NCBI GenBank assembly: GCA_002335605.1
Contig: BEDY01000004.1
Span: 124,001 to 188,000, forward strand
Direction of reading: 5' to 3'
DNA length: 64,000 bases
Source of the DNA: Prillingera fragicola
Taxonomy: Eukaryota > Basidiomycota > Tremellomycetes > Trichosporonales > Trichosporonaceae
Below the pieces are notes generated by a model. That model had not been told where the DNA came from, did not search any database, and was given only the letters and a program-made list of their open reading frames with translations. The position numbers and the translations under genes are program-made. Below, one piece after another: positions 1-9,520 of the stretch; within the stretch, counting starts at the first letter, position 1, and every line of letters begins with the position of its first letter.

Positions 1-154
1 ACTAGTTGCGATAGCAGTCTGCATTTTGAAGACAACAATGAATATGTGGAGTTTATGTGAGATTTTTACTTCTGAGTATCTATTGGCTATCACCCACCAC
101 ACCGTGCACGACTGCGTGCTCGCCAAAGAGAATGACCTTGCCAGGTGCGCTGAC
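1..154 (-). CDS. ERG12: Mevalonate kinase N-terminal module (downstream half of the fusion, partial)
   Basis: This is the same reading frame as the beta-lyase, listed separately because it is a second enzyme. VSAPGKVILFGEHAVVHG is the N-terminal GHMP-kinase signature specific to mevalonate kinase, which phosphorylates mevalonate to 5-phosphomevalonate in isoprenoid and ergosterol synthesis. An intron (19..97: donor GTGGGT, acceptor ATGCAG) is followed by codons for TAIATS, which continue the family pattern (HGVTAIATS). The ATP-binding PGGGLGSSA-type motif and the rest of the enzyme lie left of the window. No ATG in this frame lies between the beta-lyase core and this motif, so a separate protein would need an unusual start or an unseen promoter and exon. 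Confidence 0.85.
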
Positions 155-1693
155 GACAATGTCGTCCTCGATCGTCTGGCTGTCGCCGTTGCCGAGAGTA
201 AGACCCTTCTTGACGCCCTCGACGAGGCCGTCGTCACCGCCAGGCCTGCGGAACGCACGCGCACGCTCAGTAGCCCATTTCTTGGGGTCCTGGTCGTAGA
301 GAATCGAGAGCTTCTCGGATGAGAGAAGGTCAGGGGCCACGGCGGGAACAATGGCACCGGCAATGACAAGAGCGCGCTCGAGGTCGTCGAGCAAGTCGCG
401 GGGGTCCTCGATACCGATGCAGAGGCGGATGAGGTTCTCGGGGAGACCGCGCTCGGCACGGACAGCGGCAGAGATCGAGGCGTGCCTAAGGATGGTTAGT
501 GACAACTCTTTCAGCAAGGGGCAAAGACTACTCACGACATGAGACAGGGCATCGAGATGAGCGAGTTGACAGCTCCAAACGACACACTGACACCCCAGAG
601 GCGGGCGGCGGAAACAATGCGCTCCGACAGCTGCTTGTCGCCAGTGACAAACGACATGACAGCACCGGCACCGCTGGCCTGCTTCCAGTGAATGTCGGCC
701 TTGGGGTGGCTCTTGAGACCGGGGTAGTGGACGAGGAAGTCGAGCTGGTCGAGATAGTTGGCCACGAGCTGGGCGTTGGCCTCCTGCTTGTCCATGCGAA
801 GCGCAAGAGTCTTGACACCACGCATAAGAAGGAACGAGTCGAAAGGTGCGAGACCTGATCCGCCGGCGTTGACGTGCCAAGCAACGTCTTTGGCGAGCTC
901 GGGCTGACCAACAGCAATGATACCAGCCATAAGGTCGTGGTGACCAGAGAGATACTTGGTTCCCGAGTCGTAGACAATGTCGGCACCGTACTCGAGGGGG
1001 CGCTGGAGGTAGGGCGACATCATGGTGTTGTCGACGACAATGATGGCGTTGGGGTAGGCAGTGTGGACAGCGGCAGAGATCTCTGCAATGTCGGCAATCT
1101 TGAGCAAAGGGTTGGTAGGCGACTCGAGTAGGACCATCTTGACCCTAGGTTTTGTCAGCGCAAGTTGTTGACGAGCATTAAGCAACTCACTTGTTTCCAG
1201 GCTCGAGATGCGGCCTCAAAGCGTCGACATTCGTAGTGTCCACATGACGGACGTCGACACCGCCATGGCTCTTGGCGTAGGTAAGAAGACGGTTGGTGCC
1301 GCCATACAAGTCGTCACCGGCAAGGACAGTCTCTCCGGGCCTGACAAGACGCAGAATAACGTCCAAGCAGGTCATGCCAGTCGAGAGGGCAAACGCCGCC
1401 GATGCACTGTAAAGACGCGCGAGGTGAGACTCGAGTCCGCCACGGGTAGGGTTACCACTGCGAGTGTAGTCGTAGGGTCCTTCCATGCCCTTGAAGGTCG
1501 CGGTCTGGAAGATTGGTGTGCTCGAGGCGCCATACTGGTTCTGGCTCGTGTCGGTCGCGACGACCTGGGTAGCGAAACGCCACTTTTGGGCGCGAGCCTC
1601 AAAGGAGTCGCCGTCCGAGGGAGACTTTGAGTCGTAGACCGAGGTCGCGAGTGATGACTCGCCGGGGGAGGAAGGGGCGGCAGACGACGACAT
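1..1693 (-). CDS. STR3: Cystathionine beta-lyase fused in frame to mevalonate kinase (3' end outside window)
   Basis: Exons read as complement(join(<1..18, 98..485, 536..1144, 1191..1693)); all three introns are GT-AG and keep phase. The first ~435 residues are a PLP-dependent Cys/Met-metabolism enzyme that closely follows fungal cystathionine beta-lyases, which cleave cystathionine to homocysteine in methionine synthesis. Landmarks are SGNPTR, GDDLYGGTNR, VLLESPTNPL, the PLP lysine in SGTKYLSGHHD (about K231) and the terminal VNSLISMPCLMSHAS and IRLCIGIEDP. I chose ATG 1693 (MSSSAAPSS) because the upstream open frame is a low-complexity leader. The family normally ends about 15 residues after the IEDP block. 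Here the frame stays open through a ~50-residue linker into VSAPGKVILFGEHAVVHG (from residue ~482), the mevalonate kinase signature, and continues across one more intron to the window edge. No in-frame Met separates the halves. The beta-lyase call is firm; the fusion is read directly from sequence but untested. Confidence 0.9.
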
Positions 1694-2849
1694 GGTTGGA
1701 AGGAAAGGAAGGGGTGGTGCGCGAGACGAGTAGCTTTGTGACGAGGTGTCTATTGTCTCTGCTGCTGCTCTATGTGTTACGGATCTAGAGTGAGAGCGAG
1801 TGTTTCCAAGGGAGCGAGAGAGCTGAAAGTGGCTTGTATGGGTGTGTAAGAGTCGAGTCTGAATGAGTATGATTTCCCGTGGAGTGGATGGGATTATTGC
1901 GTGCTTCGATGGCACGAGTCGGTTCAGTGTACGCGGCGGCATCTTCCACTTCCCGCCCACAGCCAGGCAGGCAGGGAGCGGGGCCAGGATTGGCACACGG
2001 ACGGAAGCATTTCTCTCATCACACCACAGCTGCACAGGGCGCTTGGCTGGTCCAATCCGAATATCCTGGGGCACGCCCGTGGGGAAGTGGAAAAATACGT
2101 GGCACCTTCCCCTTTAGCGGTTATCAGCATCTACTAGTTGTGGCACCCACTCCGGGGTCTCCAGCTTCAGGTGCGAGCGCCTCGTCGCGTCTCTCTGGTC
2201 ACCCAACGCGTCTTGCTCAGGTAGTGTGTCAAGCCATGGCCATTCTGCCAGCCAGCCAGCCCAGCGGCATCGACGCGTTCGTGTTCGCCCCTACCGCTTT
2301 CCATGGACGTGACTTGCTTTGTTCATTCACATTCTCCCTTTCTCTCTCCGTGCTCTTCATACCTCTCAAGTATCGATACGTCTTGCTTCCTCATCCACCC
2401 GTCTTCCCCAGTCGCGTTCATTCTTTCCTCGTCAGACACCATTACTCCTGCCTACTTCCAGGACCACACTGCCACCCATCGCATCTTGACCACCACTGTA
2501 AGTCACTACTCCATGCAGCAGACAGCACTAACACTGCCCAGCCGTACTGACGCGCTCTCCTGCAATCCTTGCAGCCAAAGGCAATGTACTCAATGGCATA
2601 CTAGCCTCACTAGACGGTGGGATATACACTACTACATAACTATCAGGTCCTATACACTAGGCACCGCGCAAGGCCATAAACAAGACAATCCAAGAGTATT
2701 TGTGCGCGTGTTCGCAAGTATCAAGGTAAGCAAGTCCACAGTCGCTCACGCGACGTCTCCCTATTGACATAACAACGCTAACTCAAAGTCAGCAAGGGGC
2801 ACATGACAAGACAACGGTCACAAAACTCACAATGTTCTTGGCCCTTGAC
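1694..2849. other. Intergenic region: STR3 promoter plus a possible spliced plus-strand transcript
   Basis: The right-hand two thirds (about 2300-2800) hold a pyrimidine-rich stretch followed by canonical plus-strand splice signals. One donor GTAAGT is at 2498, with acceptors at 2540 and 2574. A second donor GTAAGC is at 2726, with branch-like CTAAC and acceptor CAG ending at 2792. No convincing protein emerges: the best reading opens at ATG 2303 and stops soon after the first junction. The remainder, 1694 to about 2250, is the presumed STR3 promoter and 5' leader, CT-rich on the minus strand; I recognised no named regulatory box in it. Confidence 0.4.
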
Positions 2850-5348
2850 TCAAGCGGCCTTGTCACGACGCTTCTCCTCCCGTGCACCGGCCTCGTCGGC
2901 CTCCATTGCAGTTCCGAGACTCAGACTACTCGAGCTCGAACGCAAATGGCTAAACTTGTTGCTACTCAGCACGCGACGGTGGCCCAGCGCACCAAGCGAT
3001 CCGTACGGCGAAGGCGACACGGGCGCGCCGAGCATGTTCCGACGGATCGAAGGTGAACCTGGCCCGTCGGTGAACGGTGCGCGACGCGCGTCCGCCGTCA
3101 GGGTCTGCAGGAACTCGTGGCGGCTCGTCACTCCAGTGTCAGAGAATGGTGCGTTGCCAGAGACGTTGCGACCGCGGAATTGCGGCGTGTCACCCGCTAT
3201 GAGCATGGTGGATGGCACCCTCGACCGGCCCACCAAGGGGGTCATCGAGAACAGGCTTCCGGTAAACTGGCCAGCCATGCGCGGGTCAGTGCTCAGATGA
3301 CGCGACGGGGTCGAGTTGACGTCAAACACTGGGTCGTCGGCACGAGGAGTAGAGAAGCGGTCAGGCTGCCTGGCAGACGGCATGGGGGTACTGGGTGCCT
3401 CGTCATTGTTTGCGACGCCCCACAGGTCGTTGCCGTAGGACAGCACGCGCGCACGCTGGCGCCGGCTGGGCGTGAACGGGGTCTGGGCATTTACAGTACC
3501 AGCCGCACGCGCAGCCTCGCCAGCAAACATAGGGGACGGCGCCAAGGCAAGCGCCTGGTTGCCGCGGAAGGCAGTGGCCGAACGCTCGTTCGAGTTGAGG
3601 TACGACGGCGGAGTACGCGCTGAGGGAGTGGCCAAAGTGGCACGGCGGGCTTGGTGCACACAAGCGTTGCAGCTCCAGGTAGGAGCAAGCTGAACATCCT
3701 CTAGACCGACGCAACCCAGGTGGTGCCACGTTTTGCAAGAGTTGCACGAGATCATGGACCCGTTGCTGACCGGCTGCTTGCAGACACAGTTGATAATGGG
3801 CGTAACAGTCTGGTGAGACTGCCCCGGTCGCCGTCCTCGATTCAACGTTGACAGCAAAGCTGCCCTCGCATCCGAAGGGCTTCCCTGCGCCTGCGCCGAC
3901 AGAACGGGAGGCAAAACAGGACGAGCACGCGCATCCCTTGTACGCTTGTTGGGGAAACGAGCGGCACCGTCATCGTCATCCTCGTCATCACTGGAAGTCT
4001 CGAGGTAGCGCTGGAGCAAGGCGTTACGCTCCTTGTCCTCGCGGAGCTGCTTGGCGAGACGAGTGCAACCGTGCTTCCAGGGTGCCTCATCGTCTGGCCA
4101 GTCGGGGCGAACTGGTGCCCGCTCCGAGCCATTGACGGCAGCCCAGCTCTCCTCGTCCTCGCCGCGCCTCTCCTCAACAACATGGGTCGCCTTGTCGAAA
4201 CCGATGAAAGCCAGGGCAAGGTCCTTGCGGAGCGCCACACGAGTGGGCTGCCCTTGTCCCATGTCGAGGCGGATGGAGAACATCCGGTCCAATGGCCTCG
4301 ACACAACGTTGAAGGCAGATATCCTGCGCTTCACCTTTTGCTCCTTAGTCCTCGGTGTGTCGTCCTGCTCGCCAGGCGTCACTTGAGACTTTGGTGTTCC
4401 TGGAGTTGGTGTTTGAGGGGTGTCCTTTTCCAGCCACTCGAGGTCTGACCGCAGCACATTGGCACTGCCCACTGTGGCAACTCCAGAGTCGTTGACGGAA
4501 ATGGCAGGTGCTGCTGTAGTGCGCGGCGGTCCACATGATGCAACCTCGTGCACCGTCTCTGAACCAGAGGAGGTTTGGACCAAGCCAAGCTTGCGTCCTT
4601 CCTCCGCCGTGTTCGTGACGAAGACGCCGTGCTTGGGCGACTTTGCCTTTTCTGAAGGCACAGAGCCGCCGCTAAGTGTAGCGTTGTGTCCACCAGTCGA
4701 GGGAGGCGTCGGCAGTGACGATGCACCTGTTGGTAACCTCCGCTTCGTTGCACCACCTTCCGCGATGTCTGACGCAAGCGACGCCATTGATGTCTTTCGT
4801 GGTGTTCGCAACTCGTCTTTGACCTGTGAACTGCTGCTCCGCTTGCGCTTGTGCGACGATGACACTGATGCCGTGCTCACAACCGAGGCATTATCCCATC
4901 CTTGGCCTTGAGGCGGATGGTAGACGACTGGCTCGTACTGGAATGGCGCTTGGTACATTGGTTGAGGAGTCATGTCCGAAGGCTGACTCTGGCGCCTCGA
5001 GGGTCCAGGGACCGGTCCTCCTTGCGGGTAGACATAGTATGGCTCCTGCTGCTGCTGATAGTAGCCAGCTTGAGGTGCAGACGTGGGGTAGGTGGGGTAG
5101 ACGGGGGCAGAGAATTGGGGAGGGAGAGCGTCGACCTGGTAGGTAGCAGTGGTATTGATTTTCGGGGGACGGTTCATCCTAAGTCGTCAGCACGAGCTCA
5201 TGGCACAATCTCACCTTTCTTTGTCCTTGATAGACGGGCGTTTGGCGGTGATGGCGTAGTGCTCTGTCAGCAGCTCCTGCTTGAGAACAGGACCGCCAGA
5301 GTGAAGCTGAGAGTGCGGGTTCGACTCAAAGATGACGCCGCCGTTCAT
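2850..5348 (-). CDS. PHD-finger protein
   Basis: Model complement(join(2850..5178, 5215..5348)), 820 aa. The 36-nt intron has donor GTGAGA and acceptor TTAG and joins ...IKDKER to MNRPPKI in phase, so the ATG at 5177 is probably internal. I took ATG 5348 (MNGGVIFES) because the preceding bases look like a 5'-UTR intron end (CTAAC then ACAG). A single PHD finger sits near residues 504-552: CVC, then SCNSC, WHHLGC and WSCNAC supply the Cys4-His-Cys3 zinc ligands. PHD fingers read histone H3 tail modification in chromatin complexes. The rest is low-complexity: a Q/Y/P-rich N-terminus, Ser/Thr/Pro stretches with basic KRKRSS-type clusters that could be nuclear signals, an acidic SSDDEDDDD run, and a Ser-rich tail. 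I cannot assign a specific complex. The start is the least certain part. Confidence 0.75.
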
Positions 5349-8155
5349 GATTCCTGCCGGGGCCGGGGCAAGTAATGGCCCTCTGTTCAGGTTAGCGGGA
5401 AGCGGAAAGATAATGGGGAAAATGTGGATTGAGGTCGGATGAGTGGAGGTGACGGGGCGGACGACCTCCAAGTCTGGAGCTGCATCCAGCTTGTCCTTGT
5501 TGCCAACAGAGTCCACTGTGCACAAGAGATCCAAGGATGGAGCAGCAACATGGTCACGAGGACTGAGATCGGACGATCATGACACGCCCCCAGTTTGACG
5601 ACGCCGTCGGGGAGAGTACTCGAGCAAGAACTCACCAAGAGGTATGGACCGTAGAAGGATACCGTTGGGGTTTATTCAACGGTCCTCGTTGACCTTGAGG
5701 AGAGTTGCCAATTGCGCAGCTGTATAGCCAGTCACAGAAATGATAGGATAGGGGAATCTGAACCGGTGGCTGAGAAGGGCGGTAGGGTTTCGCCTTTGTT
5801 CAGGCAAAGTGGCCGCCGAAATATGACCTATCGAGAGAACGGTAGAGCAATGCGCCGGCGCTGCTCTGATCAAGATGTCGTGTGGGCAGTCGCACAACGG
5901 CCTCAACGAGCAGTGGGGGGCTGAGAGTAGTTGTTTTGTCGCTCCGGGCGGCTCGGATGGGAGAGGTCCCAGCAAAGGGAATATGTGTGCACGGACCGGG
6001 CAGTTCGTCGATCCAGAATGAGGCCAAGGCGGCGGCGGCGGGTGGGAAACGAATTTTGCGACCAATGCGTAAACCAGTTTCGCCACTTGGCAAAATGCTT
6101 GTTCTGATTGTGATGCAAGTTGTAGCGAGGTGCGAGTTTGGCGTTGAATGTTCAACTTGGAGAGCGCAAGTGGGTGCGGCTGGCCGGCTGGGCAGGCGAT
6201 CGGTGCGAACGTGGGGCCAACGCTGAGGTGCGAACTTGGGAGCGACGGCGAGGCCGAGAGTGGGGACAGACGTCGACGCGGCGACGTTGCAAAGAATAAG
6301 ACGGAGTGTGCGCCGTGGCACCTGGGGGGTATATTGACAAAAGGTCAAGACGTTGCAAGTGGAAGGGCAACCAACCCAGATGGCCGATACAGTTGCGAGC
6401 ACTGGTGCCCGACGAGACAAGAGGACGAGGTAGTGGGACCGTGGCGGCGGAGGCAGCGGGGGTATGGAAGCGACACGGAGGACAGGGGGAGGGTGGGAGC
6501 CTGGCTCGGGCAGGTGCATGATGGCCAGACAAGCACTCAGGAGTCGGGGAGGGAAACGCTCAATCCAGGGTATTTTCAGGGAAAGATTCAGGGACACGTC
6601 CTCAATCACTCATCTGTAGTCAGTCATTACAACGTACGCACTACGCTTACTGCTAGCATTGCCAGAAAGCGCGTCGGGCTCTTTAGCTCATTAGTGTGTG
6701 TGTGTGTGCATGTAGTCGCGTCTCGAGACAATTTGTCTCCAACGGCCATTGTGCTATGCATTCATGACGGCTCTGCATCAGGCGCATCACATGCCACTGT
6801 ACCACTGTCCGCATCCCGAGTCTCAACTGGGGGGGATGGACATGGGTGTGTGAGAGCGTTTGGCAAGCTGGGGGTGACGCGTCAGGGGCCGGGCAAACGC
6901 CACCGTCGTCAACCGCGTGCATGCACTGGTCTAGTCATCCCAGCTGCTCTGGCGCTGAGCTCTGGGCAGCAGGCGCTCACCTCTCTGGCGCTTTTTCCTT
7001 ACCCTTCCCTTACACAAAGCTTAGACAGTTTACGCCTCAAAATAATGTTCAGAGGTGCTTGGTGCACCGAAAGGTAGGATCGAGGCGGAGGGCAGCAGCA
7101 GCGAGGGGTCACACGTCCAGAACTCTGGAGCTCTAGTGGCCAGCCATTCAATTATTGAAAAGTTAGCTTTATTTTACGAGCTTCATAAGTTGCACGGCCA
7201 ACGCGGGTTGCGCGGATCCACCCTCGTTTCATGCCATTGGCGCGTGCTGTCGCGACGCCTCTTCCCACACTGCTAGCTGCAGCTGCCAACATGAACCACC
7301 TTGCCTAGAATGCTGTACGACCACCATCTCTGCGATGCAGCGACGAGCAGGAGCGAGCAGCTGCGCATGGCACAGCCGAAGCCACCCAGAATTGATCTGC
7401 ATGTCAGAAAGAACATGGGACAGTCACGCCCTGTAACCGGCGGCCTGCCAACCCTGTCACGCGCAGGCCAATAAAGTGGAGCAAGACGGTGCATCCCACC
7501 ATTGTCAACCTCGCTCCGCATCTCCCGGCGCGGAACCGGTCGGTCACATACGACGACGACCCAGCGGCCAACGGTCATCGCCTCCTACCTGGCCATATCT
7601 GCCGCTGCAGTCAAGGAGACAATCCAGCAGATTGCGCCGGCCCGCCCGTTGGGAATGTTACCCGATCGGGCAGGCGACGCCCTGTCACACCTCGGCGTGA
7701 AAGCAATGATTGGGACGGCATGGCCGTCACGATTACGAGAGAACTGCTACCGCCTGTGGACGGGATCGTCTCTTCGTCTGAATGATGTGAAGCGTGCAAC
7801 CTGCACCTGCATAGTGAGCAACTTAAAACACAGGAACAAAACCACACTGAACGTCGAGTGGAGACATGGGACCTAGACCCGACATTGATACGACGCTGGT
7901 GCAGCTCGTCGCAGGCCTTGCAACGTCGCGCAACATAGGCGCGTGTGTAGATGGACCTGGTCCGGAGGTTTTCCGGCCTCTGGGACCTTTCCGGGATCCG
8001 GGAATCCGTACCTCCACTTGGGCCCCGCATACATACGGCTAAGCGCTCACGCGCGTAGCTCCAATCGCCCACTTGCCCACTGCTGACTAGATATACTCTG
8101 CCTGCTCCAGTTGTATGATTCGACTGTTAGCTTGTCATTTCACAATCATCTCAAA
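5349..8155. other. Long divergent intergenic region, no supported gene
   Basis: These 2.8 kb separate the PHD gene (-) from the ornithine cyclodeaminase gene (+). Open frames on both strands (for example 5800-6609 minus and 6148-7077 plus) overlap each other, are Pro/Arg-rich and show no family resemblance, so I leave them out. The right end contains four CCGG cores within about 40 bp (7962-8001), about 155-195 bp before the cyclodeaminase ATG. A short (GT)n run is near 6694-6708. Part of the left end is likely the PHD gene's leader, possibly with a 5'-UTR intron. Confidence 0.5.
7962..8001. promoter_or_regulatory. Cluster of four CCGG cores upstream of ornithine cyclodeaminase gene
   Basis: CCGG occurs at 7962, 7973, 7991 and 7998, including a CGG-N7-CCG inverted pair (7963-7975). 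Zn2Cys6 regulators bind paired CGG triplets, and Put3-type proline regulators use CGG/CCG inverted pairs of fixed spacing. The site lies about 155-195 bp before the ATG of an enzyme expected to make proline. Assigning it to a specific regulator is inference. Confidence 0.3.
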
Positions 8156-9292
8156 ATGAGCTCTGGAGCACTCAGGGTTGTTACTGGCGCCGACGTTGAC
8201 AAAGTCCTCGACAACCTCGACTTTCAGAAGGCTGTCGACTCACAGGCACAGGTGTTTGCGGCATACTCGTCGCCCCAGGAGAAGGATGGTAGGTCGGTGA
8301 GCCGGGGAACGAAGACTGATTATGGTAGCGTCTGGTATTTCCCCTCTTCAGCTTCCCCTGAGGCATGTGATCTCTTCGCCCGAGCACTCGATGCTCTTCA
8401 TGCCGGCCCGCGTCGCCCAGAAGACGTCCATCAAGATCGTCTCTGTGCCGACAGCTGGCAGTGAGGGCCTTCCGGGAAGCACATTGGTTCTTGACGAAAA
8501 GTCAGGCAAGATGCGCGCGATCGTCAATGCTCGCCGTCTCACTGCTCTTCGCAACGCTGCAGGTGTGTGAGATCTGCGACTTTGATCTGACTCTCAGGCT
8601 CTGTACTCTCTTACCAGGCGCTCAACGCTGGAAAGGACCCCACGCCCACAAACATTGTCATCTTTGGATCTGGGGCTCAGGGTGAATCCCACGCTCGTGG
8701 CTTCATGGAGACCTACCCGTCAATCAGCAGCTGCGTCGTTGTGGCCCGCAAGTCCACCCCGCGCTCCACCGGACTGGTGGAGAAGCTCGCCAAGGCCTTT
8801 CCCAAGGTAGACGTCAAGGAGGGCGTCGCCTCGTACCCCGACGGCACGTCGGGTGGTGGCTTTGATCTCTCGGCGGCTGTCAGCGCCGCAGACATTATTT
8901 GCACCATGACCTCGTCGACCAAGGCGCTCTTCGCTTCCAAGGACGTCAAGGCCGGTGCCCACTGCTGCCTCGTCGGATCTTACAAGAAGCACATGCGCGA
9001 GATTGAGGACGACCTCGTCAAGCGGGCTGGCGTCGTTCTCGTCGACTCACGCGAGGCTTGTGGGGCAGAAGCTGGCGAGTTGCAGGAGCTCAAGGACGAC
9101 GACATGGTCGAGATTGGAGAGCTGGCCACTGAGTCAACCAAGAAGGCCGCCAGGGACAAGGTTAATGGCAAGGGCGACGTCAATGTCTACAAGAGTGTGG
9201 GTCTTGGTGTTCAGGATGTGTCAATTGCGGCTGTCGTCTTGGATGAGGCCGAGCGGATGGACCTGGGTGTGGTCATCCCGGACTATGACTAG
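8156..9292 (+). CDS. Ornithine cyclodeaminase / mu-crystallin family enzyme
   Basis: Model join(8156..8296, 8352..8562, 8598..9292), 348 aa, the usual family length. The phases fit only if the second intron is 35 nt. The family uses NAD(H) and includes ornithine cyclodeaminase (L-ornithine to L-proline plus ammonia) and ketimine reductases. Visible landmarks are the substrate-side block MLFMPARVA, the KSGKMRAIVNARRLTALRNAAG segment before the dinucleotide fold, and a Rossmann nucleotide-binding loop (VIFGSGAQG). The C-terminal KSVGLGVQDV carries the aspartate that is catalytic in ornithine cyclodeaminases. ATG 8156 (MSSGALRVV) starts the family-like sequence; an upstream in-frame triplet adds only non-conserved residues. 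The exact substrate cannot be told from sequence. The next gene on the same strand starts 229 bp later. Confidence 0.85.
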
Positions 9293-9381
9293 AAAGTGCA
9301 GATCTAATCTGAGACTCTAGTGAAGTCTATACAGCATCAGCAGTATAAACCATGCATTACTGCATCTGAAGCTTGAAGGGA

Positions 9382-9394
9382 GGTGGTAACCACC
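9382..9394. repeat. Short perfect inverted repeat GGTGGT-A-ACCACC
   Basis: Six-base arms are separated by one base, between the cyclodeaminase stop and the phosphatase ATG. It could be a 3'-end hairpin of the first transcript or a dimer-binding site in the second promoter; the sequence does not decide. Confidence 0.35.
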
Positions 9395-9520
9395 ATTATC
9401 AGTATCTATCACACAGGCACGGCTGTAGATGGAGACCCCGCGACTGCCGCGTCCCATAATAGCGATCCCATCCGGACCTTCTCACCAGTACCCAGTGTCA
9501 ACCACCCGCCGACTGTCGCG

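Noticed and set aside
1694..2074. N-terminal extension of the beta-lyase to an upstream ATG at 2074
   Set aside because: The extra 127 residues are low-complexity Ser/Arg/His sequence read from a CT-rich leader; family similarity starts only after ATG 1693.
5800..6609. 269-residue open frame on the minus strand in the large intergenic region
   Set aside because: Overlaps an equally long plus-strand frame (6148-7077). The composition is Pro/Arg/Ser-rich shadow type, with no domain, no splice partners and no leader-like upstream sequence.
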